Positions 53,824 to 64,000 of a stretch of 64,000 bases of DNA are shown piece after piece. The notes beneath the pieces are model-generated. The model made no database searches. It was not told the DNA's origin and saw only the letters and a list, made by a program, of their open reading frames with translations. How positions within the stretch are numbered: the first letter of the stretch is position 1; each line of letters begins with the position of its first letter. This stretch comes from Clavulina sp. PMI_390 (lineage: Eukaryota > Basidiomycota > Agaricomycetes > Cantharellales > Hydnaceae), in NCBI GenBank assembly GCA_015039315.1, contig WIDE01000010.1, positions 211,236 to 275,235 of the forward strand, in the 5' to 3' direction. A program made the translations under genes and the position numbers.

Positions 53824-56146
53824 ATGTTCAATCCTTCGATGCAGGCCAAATCTGTCCCAGGTGGCCAAGCGCCAAACGGCGATGTCGACAAAATCACCTC
53901 CGATCTGAATGCTCTCAAAGTCGCCCCTCCCTTTGATATAAGAGAAGGAAATAACTTTATAGACGAAGAAGGTGCTCTGGAAGGTGTCCCGATCCACTCC
54001 CATACTGGATCGGATGACGAAGATGAGCTGAGTGAGGAAGAAGAAGAAGACGAAGACGACGAGTCTTCTGGGTACGACTCGCAGCTCGAAGCTGAGGCCT
54101 GGAATGAATCGATTGCTCGAGTGGATGACGAAGATTGGGAAATGGCTGAAGGAGGCAAGTTTTCCGTCTTGTTCGCGCTTTGCTTCATAGGTCACTAAAG
54201 CATTTTTTAGACTTTACAAAATCATATAATAGATTAAAACAGCATCTCAACGTTCGATCTGGGCAAGCTTTAGCATCAGCTGCAGCGAACGCTCCCTCGA
54301 ATCTTGTAGCTCCGCTCCCTGCAGTCAACCGTCCTCGAGTCGCCAAAACGAAGGCATCTACACAGGAGACTTCTGGTCCCGCTACCGCTAAACCTCGTGG
54401 ATCTGAATCTGAACAATTAGCGCTGCTGTCTAAATATAACTCTCGCATCGCCAACATCTCTACTCCTTATGCTCTTGGCTATGGTCTTGGTGGAGTTGCC
54501 ACTAATAGGAAGGCTGCCAGTGAAAAGGCCAACATGAAAGATAAATCGGATCGCGCTACCAATGAGCAGGTATTGGACCCAAGAACGCGAATCATCTTAT
54601 TCAAAATGATCAACCGCGGGCTCATCGACGAAATCAACGGCTGCGTCAGCACTGGAAAAGAGGTGCGGTCCGAACTGCAGAAACCGTTTCACGAGTTGTT
54701 GACATTTTGAAAGCGTCTAGGCTAACGTATACCATGCACTCACTCCAGAAGGCCGACATCTTGCTCTGAAGATCTATAAGACCTCGATCTTAGTGTTCAA
54801 AAATCGAGACAAATACGTCACTGGCGAGCATCGTTTCCGCAACGGTTACAGCCGCCACAACCCTCGTAAAATGGTGAAAATGTGGGCGGAGAAGGAAATG
54901 CGCAACCTAAAGAGATTGACAACTGCGGGTATATATGCCCCGGAGGTGCTCGAGGTTCGAGAGAACGTCCTTGTGATCGGATTCCTTGGCGATGAACAAG
55001 GCTGGTGAGTAATTTGCTTGAGCATATTTGTATCTGCTAGCTAAGAACTATTTTGTACTGTTTAAAGGGCATCTCCACGCCTAAAGGATGCCGAAATCCC
55101 GGAAAGCGACGTTCAGAGTTTATATCTGGAACTCGTGATCGACGTTCGGCGAATGTACCATCTGTGCCATCTTGTCCACGCGGATCTTAGCGAGTACAAT
55201 ATTCTGTAAGAATTGTTACTCTTCGCCTTCCAACGCCTTCAGCTGACGTTTGCCGCTCGAAAGATATCACCAATCGCACCTGTACGTGATCGATGTTTCT
55301 CAATCCGTGGAGCATGACCACCCCGCAGCATTCGATTTTCTGCGAGCTGATATCAAGAACGTCGAGGAATTCTGGGCACGCCGTGGAGCACGAACGCTCG
55401 GTCTCAGGCGAACATTCGACTTCGTCATCGGGGGGACTGTGCCTGGACTTGAGGGCGAGGAAACTGATGATGCTCTCCGACAGGCTCTCAGCTCCTTGAT
55501 CGCAGCCAAGGAACAAGCTGGTGATGTCGACGATGCCATACCCCCTTCAACAAACTCCTCCAAACCAGCTATCTCCCCTCATCAGCCCACTGTGCTCTCT
55601 CGCGCCGACATTGAACGACTAGATGAGGAGCGAGCGAACCTCAAGGCGAAGGGTCATGATGAGGCATTGGAAGATGCCGTATTCATGAGCTCTTATATCC
55701 CTCGTAATCTCAACGAAGTTTTCGATCCTGAACGCGATGCAGCGAAGATTCGTCGAGGAGAAGGTGGCGATCTCATTTATGGTGATGTCACCGGCATCGT
55801 GAAGGCTAACACCAAGCCTGATGCTATTCCTGAGGGCGATGAGGATGGTGAAGGGGACGATGATGAGGAAGACGATGATGATGAGGAGGGAGATGATGAT
55901 GATGAAGGTGGTGAAGGTGATCGAGGCAAGAAGCGTCCGCCTCGCGGCCATCGGCATGAGGATCCAGATGCAAAAAGAGTACGTCGTCATCACTGTGGGT
56001 ATCTGACTGTGCTTCAATATCTTATTTCTATTGTACAGGAGAGAAAGAAGGCGGCGAAGGAGGAGGCACGAGAGAAGCGAAAGCAGAAGATGCCGAAAAC
56101 CGAAAAGAAAACGCGGATCAAGCAGACTTCCGGCCGTGGTCACTGA
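53824..56146 (+). CDS. RIO1: atypical protein kinase/ATPase Rio1 (675 aa)
   Basis: Exons 53824-54154, 54211-54662, 54721-55004, 55068-55205, 55264-55978, 56039-56146. Rio1 acts in late cytoplasmic maturation of the 40S ribosomal subunit. Visible: the N-terminal extension with an acidic run ([10 protein letters not shown]); [16 protein letters not shown]; the flexible nucleotide loop S-T-G-K-E-A-N-V-Y-H-A; Lys278 in L-A-L-K-I-Y-K; catalytic Asp395 in [12 protein letters not shown]; metal-binding Asp412 in [12 protein letters not shown]. The C-terminal tail is highly acidic then basic ([15 protein letters not shown]). Intron 1 is GC-AG (54155-54210). The last intron (55979-56038, 60 bp) has no stop and is a multiple of three, so its retention would add 20 residues. 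Confidence 0.96.
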
Positions 56147-56334
56147 TATCCTAATCACGGATTATTATAACTTGCGTGAATTCATCAACGAGGAGTCCAA
56201 TATATTGACCTGGCTCCCTTGGAGCGATTTAATCATCTATGTCATGGACAGAAAACGGTCCCGGATGTGAGGTCCCTCCCCAAAACAGAAAACAGTATGA
56301 TAGTGGAATGGATTAGTGCGATGATACAGTGATG
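56147..56334. other. short convergent spacer
   Basis: 188 bp shared by the 3' ends of RIO1 (+) and RPT5 (-). Both polyadenylation sites must lie here or overlap the neighbouring gene. Confidence 0.6.
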
Positions 56335-58114
56335 CTATGCGAAGTACATGAGGTCATTCTTCTTCTTGGCTTGCACTGTTGGAATAGAGATGTCAGAGAT
56401 ATTATTGTGAGATTCAGCTAACTCACGAACCTTCAGCGATGCCACTGTGGAAGTGCTCGTGGTTGAGCTTGGAGGCTCCTTCTCGAAGAGCGATCATGCC
56501 AGCTTCAACGCAGACCTATTATTATTGAGTAGTGTGAGATTCAAGGTATACGCCGAGGGTGAGGAGCACACCTACCGCCTTCAGCTGAGCGCCGTTAAAC
56601 TCGTCTGTACTCCTTGCCAGTTCCTCAAAGTTGACACCAGGGGCGAGCGTCATTTTGCGGGAGTGTATCTCGAGGATACGAGCGCGAGCGGTTTCGTTGG
56701 GGAGAGGGAACTCGATCTTACGATCTAGACGACCGGAACGGAGGAGAGCGGGGTCGAGAATATCGATACGATTGGTAGCAGCGATGACCTGTGAATAGAG
56801 ATGAGCCACCTGCAGGGAGAAATAGTGTGAGCAGAGGACAGACCTTGATTCGTTCATCCGAGCTAAAGCCATCAAGCTGATTAAGCAGTTCTAACATAGT
56901 TCGCTGAACCTCACGATCGCCACTCTTGTCCGAGTCGAATCGCTTCGTCCCAATAGCATCCAATTCATCGATGAAGATGATTGCTGGGGCCTTCTCCTTT
57001 GCCAACTCGAATGCGTCACGGACAAGCTTCGCACCATCACCAATGAACATCTGGACCAAGCTAGGGCCGGCCAGCTTGAGATAGCATGCTTCCGTTTGTG
57101 CTGCACAAGCACGCGCCAGCAGCGTCTTGCCAGTGCCTGGGGGACCATACATGAGGGCGCCCTTGGGAGGCTTGATGCCGAGCGTCTTGAACTTGTCGGC
57201 CTGCTTCATCGGGAGAACGATAGCTTCGACGAGTTCTTCGATCTGCTTGTCGAGGCCACCAATGTCAGTGTACTTCTCAGTCGGTCGTTCGTCGACCTCC
57301 ATTGCCTTGACCCGAGAGTCGTATTCAGCAGGCAGTGTGTCGAGGACGAGGTAGGAGTCCTTGTTGACACCAATAAGGTCGCTGGGCTTCAGCTTTTCGG
57401 AGGGGACGAGTCCAATGAGGGGGAGGAATATTGTCTGTATATCGTAAAATGGTCAGTTCAGTGTAAAAGAGAAACGAGGAAACGACATAGCGCACTTGTC
57501 TAGTAGATGTCTTGATGACCGCACACTTCCCTTTCCTCATGGAATCGACATCCTGACTCGCACCATCTTCCTCGACCTCAGGATCAACGTCAAGAATCTA
57601 TCAAAAGGTACAAGAAAAGAAACCAATGAGCAGCGATCGAGGACATTCTATTAGGTGAACTTACCTCGACAACATTCCCCACAAGATAAGGCAGCACTTT
57701 GTTCTGCTTAATCTTCTCCCCATTGTCCCGGATCTTCTCTTGCATAGCGGCCTGCTCGTGATTTAACCTTTGCATCTCGGAACGCATGACCTTGAGGATC
57801 ACAAAAGAAAGTGGTGCAGCATCCATCCCCGCATCGTTTTTAGATACGTGATTTTAGAACCAAGCAGAGGACCAACCCACCCTGATATCATTATCAATTA
57901 GCCGTGTTCTTGTCGTAATCTCGTCAACAGCAGCATTCCTGACATCCTCTGGGATGTCCTCCCAAGTCTCTTCTGGTGGTTGCTCAGGCGTTGTGTCCAT
58001 CTCAGCATCCGTTGAAGAGGCATCGGCCAGCAGAGGTGCCGATTCCTCCGAGGACGCGTCAGCGGGTTTAGAAGTAGTAGGGCGAGGAGCCTGTGGAGGT
58101 TCTTGCGACGACAT
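56335..58114 (-). CDS. RPT5: 26S proteasome AAA-ATPase subunit Rpt5 (463 aa)
   Basis: Exons (transcript order): 57881-58114, 57665-57790, 57496-57597, 56844-57434, 56576-56788, 56431-56515, 56335-56375. Rpt5 is one of six ATPases in the 19S base that unfold substrates and open the 20S gate. Order: an acidic Pro/Glu-rich N-terminus (about 1-70, longer than in yeast), coiled coil ([18 protein letters not shown]), OB domain, Walker A G-P-P-G-T-G-K-T (251-258), Walker B I-I-F-I-D-E-L-D (307-314), sensor region A-A-T-N-R, and arginine finger area S-G-R-L-D-R-K. The Rpt5-specific end ([13 protein letters not shown]) separates it from other Rpt subunits. The last three residues are Y-F-A, so the Tyr expected at the penultimate position of the HbYX motif is Phe. 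Confidence 0.97.
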
Positions 58115-58512
58115 AGTTCGAGACGCGCGTCCAAGGTGCTGGGAACTGATTGGATAATCAGGCGCTTCGAGCGGGCGGTTCAAGTTGGGGAGTGTCGTTG
58201 TGCTCCTCGGTCGGGATTTGCGCCTCGGCCATAATTTGATCCATCGAAGCAATTTTTTGAGCACAAACTGGAGAGCAAGCATTATACAGAGGAAGTACAA
58301 GAGCTACAAGGAGGTGGTAGTACAAACTAGAAAGACCCTAATCCAACAAACCCCTAATACCCAATATTTACCACAGGCACCGTGCTCGCTATAGATGGCA
58401 ATGCAAGTACAGTAGACAACAGAAAGAAGAGAGAAATATAGGAAAAGTATAAATCTAGAATAATAGAAAAGCAAAGATAGCAATAAATCAATCCCAAACC
58501 AGCAGTCACAGC
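58115..58512. other. tandem intergenic region, AT-rich
   Basis: Promoter side of RPT5 and 3' side of the TPR gene, both on the minus strand. About 58250-58500 is AT-rich with aataa-like stretches that may serve polyadenylation of the TPR transcript. No gene. Confidence 0.55.
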
Positions 58513-61500
58513 TCACGGTGTACGAGCAGGACTGATTTGTCCAATAACCTCTAACGAACGCGCCTCTTCTTCATAATGCTGAGCCTCTACGTCGCGGTGG
58601 ACATGGCGTAGCGTTTTGGCGTAGGTTAGTAGCCAATGACGGAAGTCAGTGCGGTACACGTCCGGGTTGCGCTCCCACAAGATGTGATAGTGCTCAACGA
58701 GCTTGGCATGAGGAGCGTTCGCCTCCTCGTACTTGCTCTCCCCGCCAGCCATGAGCGCAGCACTGTAGTAACCGAGTGCACTCACGTACTCGACGCGATG
58801 TCGATCCCGATCGCCCACGTAGACCTGCCGTCGATAATCGACAGCTGCTTTCCCAACTGCGCAAGCCTCCTCGATCCTCCCAAGCTTGAAGAGCGATCGG
58901 CACTGCTGCGTGAGGGAGTACGCAAGGTCAGATCGATAGTGCTCGTCGTGCTGGTGCAGCTGTCGTCGGATATGGACCGCCTCCGCCAGCGCATCACACG
59001 CCTGCTGCACGCGCTCCGCAGAATTAGACGTATGCAGCATCAACCCATAATTGTTCAGCGAAGTAGCGAGCGCGGGCGAGTATTTTTTGGAATTTGTCCC
59101 CGCAAGCGCACGCAGGATATCAACCGCCTCTTTCTCGATCATCCGTGCCTCATCAAAGCGGCCATCGCTCTGATACAGCGAGATGGCATATGAATGGACA
59201 GCAGAAGCCAATGCCAAGCGTTGTTTGGCAGGGTCTCGGGATGGTCTCGAGCGGGACGATCCTCGACGAAGACGCACAGCCTCGGCATCCGCAGTGCAAG
59301 CCTCTTCTACTCGGCCCATCAGGCGCAGCCCCGCAGCGTGAGCCTGAAGACTCGCTGCTAAATCCTGATCGAACTGTTCAGGATCGTGTGATGCCATCTC
59401 GCGCCGAAGCTGTACAGCCTCTGCAAGTGCAAAGCACGCAGCTTCGCCCAATCGAGCCCGACTCAGCGCAACACCATAAGTATGCAGCGCGCGAGCGAGG
59501 GGACTGCGCTGTCGCTCGGGGTCATCTGCGTACAGCTGGCGAATATGCGCAACCTCGCCAGCACCAGCAATGTAAGATTCTTCATCGCGGGCCCGAGTGT
59601 GCACCGAGCTAGTGAAATCATAGATGGCCCAGAAGAAGGAACTCGCTCCAGCTGCGGAAGAGAGGCGGCGCTGACGATTCGGGGCTCCCTGGCGCAGTAT
59701 AGTCGCTTCTCTATCACACATACTAGCGTCAGCTGGGCGATCGTTTGCTCGGAGGACCTCAGCGTAGATGTTCAGAGTAAAGGCGAGATGGAGCCTCTGC
59801 TCCTCTGGGTTTCGCTGATACAGCTCCCTTTGGATACTGAGAGCGTCATATAGCCAAACGTGTACTTCCGCGTTACGGTGCACACTATAGAGGAAGCGGC
59901 TATAGTTGAGGAGCGAGCCAACATAGTCTGCCCCAATATCCCCACGCTCACGATCGTGATCATAGAGACGCTTGAAGATGAGGGAGACCTGCTTCCAGAG
60001 GATCCCAGCCTCCGACATCCCCTTCTTGATCTCATTGAGCTCACGAGCGGTTTCATGAAGAGATTCCGCTAATATTCGAGCGAGCTTCATCCCTTCCTCA
60101 CTAGCATATTGTGGCGAAGTTTCCCACATGACAGAAAGTTCCTGGAGGCAAATGATTCAGATGATTTACCTCTGGATTTCATTGATGTATCACTCACATG
60201 TGCTCGGCTTGCTGCTCGAGCCTGTCGGTTCTTGGGATTATTTTGGATCGATTGAAGGAGGGAGGAAAGCTGATAGTTACCACCACGGAGGATTAGCATT
60301 GGAGCTCGAAAGGGGACAAGGAAGTCAAACACGAACCGAGAATGGAGCCGGCTGGTGATAGAATAATCGGAGTTGTGCAGCCACTCGCTCACGCACTTCT
60401 CGCGCCAGGTTCGCATGCTGGAGGCTACCAGCGACAAACTTGCCACGGTTTGCACCCGTCAGGTGTTGCTGGATAAGAGAGATGAAAAACCAGCAGTTGG
60501 CCTATGGAGAAAATTGTGGTTTGCGTCATTGGCCCGCCGGAAGATAACGAGTGCTAAGACGTACAGGCCACACTTGATAGCGCTTGAGCTCTTTCACGAT
60601 AACTTGGAGGAGATGATTAAGCTCTCCGACGGTTGGAATGGTCTCGAATACTTGTCGGTTTTCCCGTCTCGCCGTTGGGCTCTGGGCCAACAGGGTTTTC
60701 TTATCATTGGCCAGTTCAGCCTAGAATAATGAGGAAAACAGCGTGAAAAAAGAATCCAAATACAAGCGTGATTAGCAATAGGAAAGCTAATAGGAGAATC
60801 ATGAAATGGATCGCACTCACCAGGTCGTGTGCGGGGACGGACCCGCGGGCGACGGCGATCTGGAAAGCCGACTTGCCCGTCTTTCGATCCAACCTCAACC
60901 ACACCGTCCTAGTATTTGACGATCTTCTGATCTCGAGAAGCAGAAAGCGGTGCATAATGGCGCCCGGTTGCTCGGAGTAAGCTTCCGTGGTCAGAATGTC
61001 GTCTTGTTGAAATTGTCGGAAACGTGCAACTAGGTCACAGAAATCGGAAAGGGACATGTTGGGCTTTCGGTCCATTATGCCAAGGTCGGCTAGGGGTGGG
61101 GGAGGTGGAGATGAGTCGCCTTGCATGGTCGATAGCCTTCGGGGAGTACGACGAGGGGGAGTAGGGGCCGAGTGGGGGGCGGGTGCCATTGCCCCTGACG
61201 CTTGCGGGGGGTTTTGGAGTGAGGGAGTATTTCTGAGAAGGCCGTCACTGGTCCTAGCGATGAGTTCAGGCTAGGTTTCGGGACAGGTGAGCGAGGTTCT
61301 AAGGCTGCGGAGAGGAACACGTAGAGTGAAATACATACTGCGTGAACGCCGACAACCTCGTCCTCTTCGTGTATCGTTGGATCTCGTACTTCTACAGGAG
61401 GATGATGGTCGTCTGTAGGAGTGCCATCTCTGGATGGTGGTCTCTTGTTTGAGTGTTTGAAAAAGTTGGTGACAGCCAAGCCTAGACCTAAGCGTTGGGT

Positions 61501-61518
61501 GTGTGGGTGGCTTGGCAT
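58513..61518 (-). CDS. tetratricopeptide-repeat protein (883 aa)
   Basis: Exons (transcript order): 61339-61518, 60821-61270, 60565-60720, 60337-60501, 60198-60269, 58513-60141; phases agree. The C-terminal 500 residues form irregular TPR-like helical pairs with recurrent L-A-x-A-L-H-T-Y-G-x-A-L / A-x-A-E-A-V-x-L-R-R elements, about 45 residues apart (for example L-A-A-S-L-Q-A-H-A-A-G-L-R-L-M-G-R, L-A-T-S-L-N-N-Y-G-L-M-L). Such proteins usually act as scaffolds. The N-terminal 300 residues (V-H-A-P-E-L-I-A-R-T-S-D-G-L-L-R-N, F-C-D-L-V-A-R-F-R-Q-F-Q, Y-Q-V-W-P-A-N-C-W-F-F-I-S-L-I-Q-Q-H-L) are a conserved-looking module I know only from uncharacterised agaricomycete proteins. The start at 61518 is the first Met upstream of the A-V-T-N-F-F motif. 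Confidence 0.8.
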
Positions 61519-62620
61519 TCACGTTGAAGGAAAACGGCTGTCCGCTCGCTCGTATCGGCCAATTATTCAGATCAAAGAATCTTGGAGAGTGCCCGATCCC
61601 TTCTGAGGGCAGGGAGAAGGAGCGGGGTGGGGGGCAGGGTGTGAACGTATTACTTGAAGTCAACGGGCGCAAGTTGACTTGTATATATGTGTACACACAC
61701 GGAGCGATCGACGTGATTACGTACACGTGACTGCTTCCGATTCCGAGGTCCGCTCGTGCCTTTTCCTTGAACTCAATTGACCGAATGCATTTTGCTCGTT
61801 CCCGCCAGGTATCCGACTGGAGGAAATTGCTCGCTATTTTCGCATTTGCAACCATGGGTGGCTTGCTCAAAGTCTCTCGTTCCACACGATGCTGTCCATA
61901 TTTAAATAATTTTTCACAATAAATATTAGGAGCGCCTGGATCTACTATGCAGAGGATGTTCTCGGAGTCAACCCGGCCCAGGATGACGGATCTGTCTCGG
62001 GGTTGCCCTTTGTTCTCACAAAGTCCCCGCGCCAATACGAGAAAGTGGGCTGCGAGACAGTGGCAATGGGTCTTAGTATCTGAATATTGACTGTGCCCGT
62101 GCTGTCGTAATGAGTGGATCAATTCGCGGACCGGTGGCTGTGGCCGCAGTCTTATCAGTCAAATGTCACGACTGGGTAGTTCTCGTTGGGACAAACACTC
62201 GGAAGATATGACAGAAGGGTGTTTGTAGAGTATCCAGCAATGTATGTAAGCAGGATGGTCAGGAGAAACTCGTGGACAAGGCAGCATCAGTGGCCCTCGC
62301 AGCATCAATTATATATTGCTGCACGACGGCTTCAATATATAAATACATGTGTAGCCTTGAAACGCGTCAGACCGGTGAGAAAAAATACCTGCGGAGGTTG
62401 CTTCTGAGTCAAGACAACGGAAGGGGCGGGATGCACTACCCACTAAGCGCCGACCAGCATCATTGGTTTGGGACGTCGCGAAGGCAACGTTGTGCGTTCT
62501 CCTGGCCATCATTCGCTCTTCTGACTTTTCCGACGTTGTACCCGTCGCGTCTTTTCCTTGTGCTGTGAACCGCTAAACGAGCCTTTCTAATTGTCCAACT
62601 GGTTTGGAACTGGGTGAACG
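61519..62620. promoter_or_regulatory. 1.1-kb divergent 5' region
   Basis: Lies between the starts of the TPR gene (61518, -) and the septin-like gene (62621, +). Open frames exist on both strands but show no family features. Both promoters are expected here; no specific site is identified. Confidence 0.5.
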
Positions 62621-64000
62621 ATGGTTCTTGGCATCACGCTCCGTCGGAAGCGAAAGGACGATACCAACGACGACAAGGCGAGCGTGGTGACCCAGCCAAG
62701 TCTCCCAACCATCGCTGCTGGCGACCTCCAATGGCCTACGGACCTCATCACCGATGTCAAGTCTGAGAAAGACGCGTCTGCGTTTGCGTCGCCAGGGCGC
62801 GAGCCAGTCCGGCAGCCGGGCGGTGGCCAAAACGTTGCCTACCATCGTCCGTTCCGGAAAGACTCTACTGCGTCTCACAAGACGAATGGAACCAGAAAGG
62901 AGGCTGAGGGGCGCCCCTCGATCGCCTCCATGTACGCAGGCAAGCCCATGCCCACCTTCACGCGCCCACCCAGAGGCAGCGCACCTCCGAACCCAGCCGC
63001 AGCCGTCGCTCGGAACGCTCGCAACAAGCGGCGCCCAACTCACGTTGCTCCAACATTCAACATTATGCTTGTGGGTGGCGCCAAAACGGGAAAGACGAGC
63101 ATTGGTCGCTTGCTGCTGCAGACCTGCCAACCCTCCCCGGCGGCTACTCCTGTCCAGCGCGAATCAGTCGACGCGTTCATGCGCGGTCCTGTTGGGCCTA
63201 CTACAACGGTCCAATCCGCCTCTTTGGAAATCGAGGAAGGCGCAGAGCGTATCGCTCTGACTCTCACAGACACACCTGGGCTTATCCTTGGCAGTGAGCT
63301 TGACCTAGAGCGTTCCGTGACCACCATCCTGAGACATTTTGACGCTCGTTTCGCTGAAACACTCGATGAGGTATGTTTCGGCTTGACAGATTGCTGGTCA
63401 CTCCTCGTGTATTAATACAGCGGCCTTCCTTCTTAGGAAAATAAGGTTGACCGGCGTAATAAAGGCGACCAGCATGTGCATCTGTGAGTCATGCGGTGCT
63501 CCACACATCTTTTTTCATGGAATCTCTCTCACAACTCGCCCCCTCGGCTCTCCTTATTCTTCAGGTGCATTTACCTCATCTCCCCAGACGCGATTCGCCT
63601 TCGCCCAGTCACGGCTACAGTGAAGCCGATGCCAGCACCTGCCAAAACTTCCATTCCTTCCCCACCTGTGCCCACTGCTGAAGACAGTGCTGAGGGTGCA
63701 ACACCAGTCGCCGTCGATGATGATGCTACCCCTACGGCGGCTACCCAGCCTCAGGCTACAGAGCCTTCTGCTTTGCCGAAGGAGCGGGCTCCACCCACTC
63801 CTGCTACTGCCCCTGTCGAGGAAGTACTTTCCATGTCCAAAGCAGATCTATACGTAATCAAGCGACTGTCCACCCGCGTCAACGTCCTCCCCGTCATCTC
63901 GCATGCCGATACACTCACGAACGAGCGACTCGAGGAGCTCAAAGGCGTTCTCCGCCGTGATCTGAAACAAGGTGGCTTCAACTCTGGTTCCATCCTAGGC
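62621..64000 (+). CDS. septin-type GTPase, partial (cut by window edge)
   Basis: Exons 62621-63370, 63437-63483 and 63565 to the window end, 410 codons so far with the frame still open. Septins polymerise into filaments at the fungal cell cortex and septum. A long basic/Pro-rich N-terminal extension (about 1-145) precedes the G domain: P-loop G-G-A-K-T-G-K-T-S, switch-like D-T-P-G-L, the E-N-K-V-D-R-R-N-K / V-H-L-C-I-Y-L-I-S-P segment typical of septins, and K-R-L-S-T-R-V-N-V-L-P-V-I-S-H-A-D-T-L-T. A Pro/Ala/Thr-rich insert of about 60 residues sits between the C-I-Y-L-I-S-P and the K-R-L-S segments, which is not usual for core septins. It may belong to a divergent fungal septin group. The C-terminal part is outside the window. 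Confidence 0.85.

Noticed and set aside
53514..54198. Possibility that the RTP1 frame extends upstream over the RIO1 start
   Set aside because: The antisense frame is open but runs through the acidic RIO1 N-terminus; the RTP1 Met at 53801 begins a plausible helix, and RIO1 is unambiguous.

Overview
The window comes from a filamentous basidiomycete, most likely an agaricomycete. Genes carry many 40-80 bp introns with GT-AG (a few GC-AG) ends, and the conserved genes read as fungal orthologues (mitochondrial processing peptidase beta, Pep12-type syntaxin, Rtp1, Rio1, Rpt5, a septin). Several families are ones that expand in agaricomycetes (F-box, MYND finger, TPR). The genus cannot be set from sequence alone. 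No tRNA, rRNA, CRISPR array or intact transposon was seen. All exon coordinates were worked out by hand from splice sites, reading phase and family alignment.

Layout. (1) 1-30.5 kb is a birth-and-death cluster of one F-box family: eight intact genes, one pseudogene, one small relic and the 3' end of another gene cut by the left edge. Each gene has a tiny first exon (107-110 nt, phase-2 junction) encoding an MFTQRSLRTLI-like peptide, one 66-77 bp intron, and a long second exon with a coiled coil, an F-box and a leucine-rich C-terminal part. Conserved genes caught inside the array are MPP-beta (4784-6540, -), syntaxin (6668-7942, +), a 20-exon serine carboxypeptidase (23094-26000, +) and a 13-exon MYND-finger gene (26306-28134, -). 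Partial copies of two of these neighbours, the last exon of MPP-beta (2651-2734) and a dead intron-containing syntaxin (12672-13920), show that F-box genes were duplicated as genomic segments that carried flanking genes along. (2) 31-35.4 kb holds an unrelated F-box protein gene and a nickel/cobalt (NiCoT) transporter gene, both on the minus strand. (3) 37.3-44.9 kb is one long minus-strand unit encoding a putative Myb/SANT-like regulator with unusually long introns and a long pyrimidine-rich 3' flank. (4) 45.9-47.8 kb is a single-exon gene for a disordered protein of unknown function. (5) 49.9-64 kb is a compact housekeeping block: RTP1 (-) and RIO1 (+) with start codons 22 bp apart, RPT5 (-), a TPR protein (-), and a septin-like GTPase (+) running off the right edge.

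The housekeeping genes cover mitochondrial import, endosomal fusion, Pol II nuclear import, 40S maturation, proteasome gating and septin function. They do not form one pathway. The points of most interest are the segmental duplications, a shared short promoter element, a cluster of micro-exons (down to 3 nt), and the palindromic 22-bp spacer between RTP1 and RIO1.
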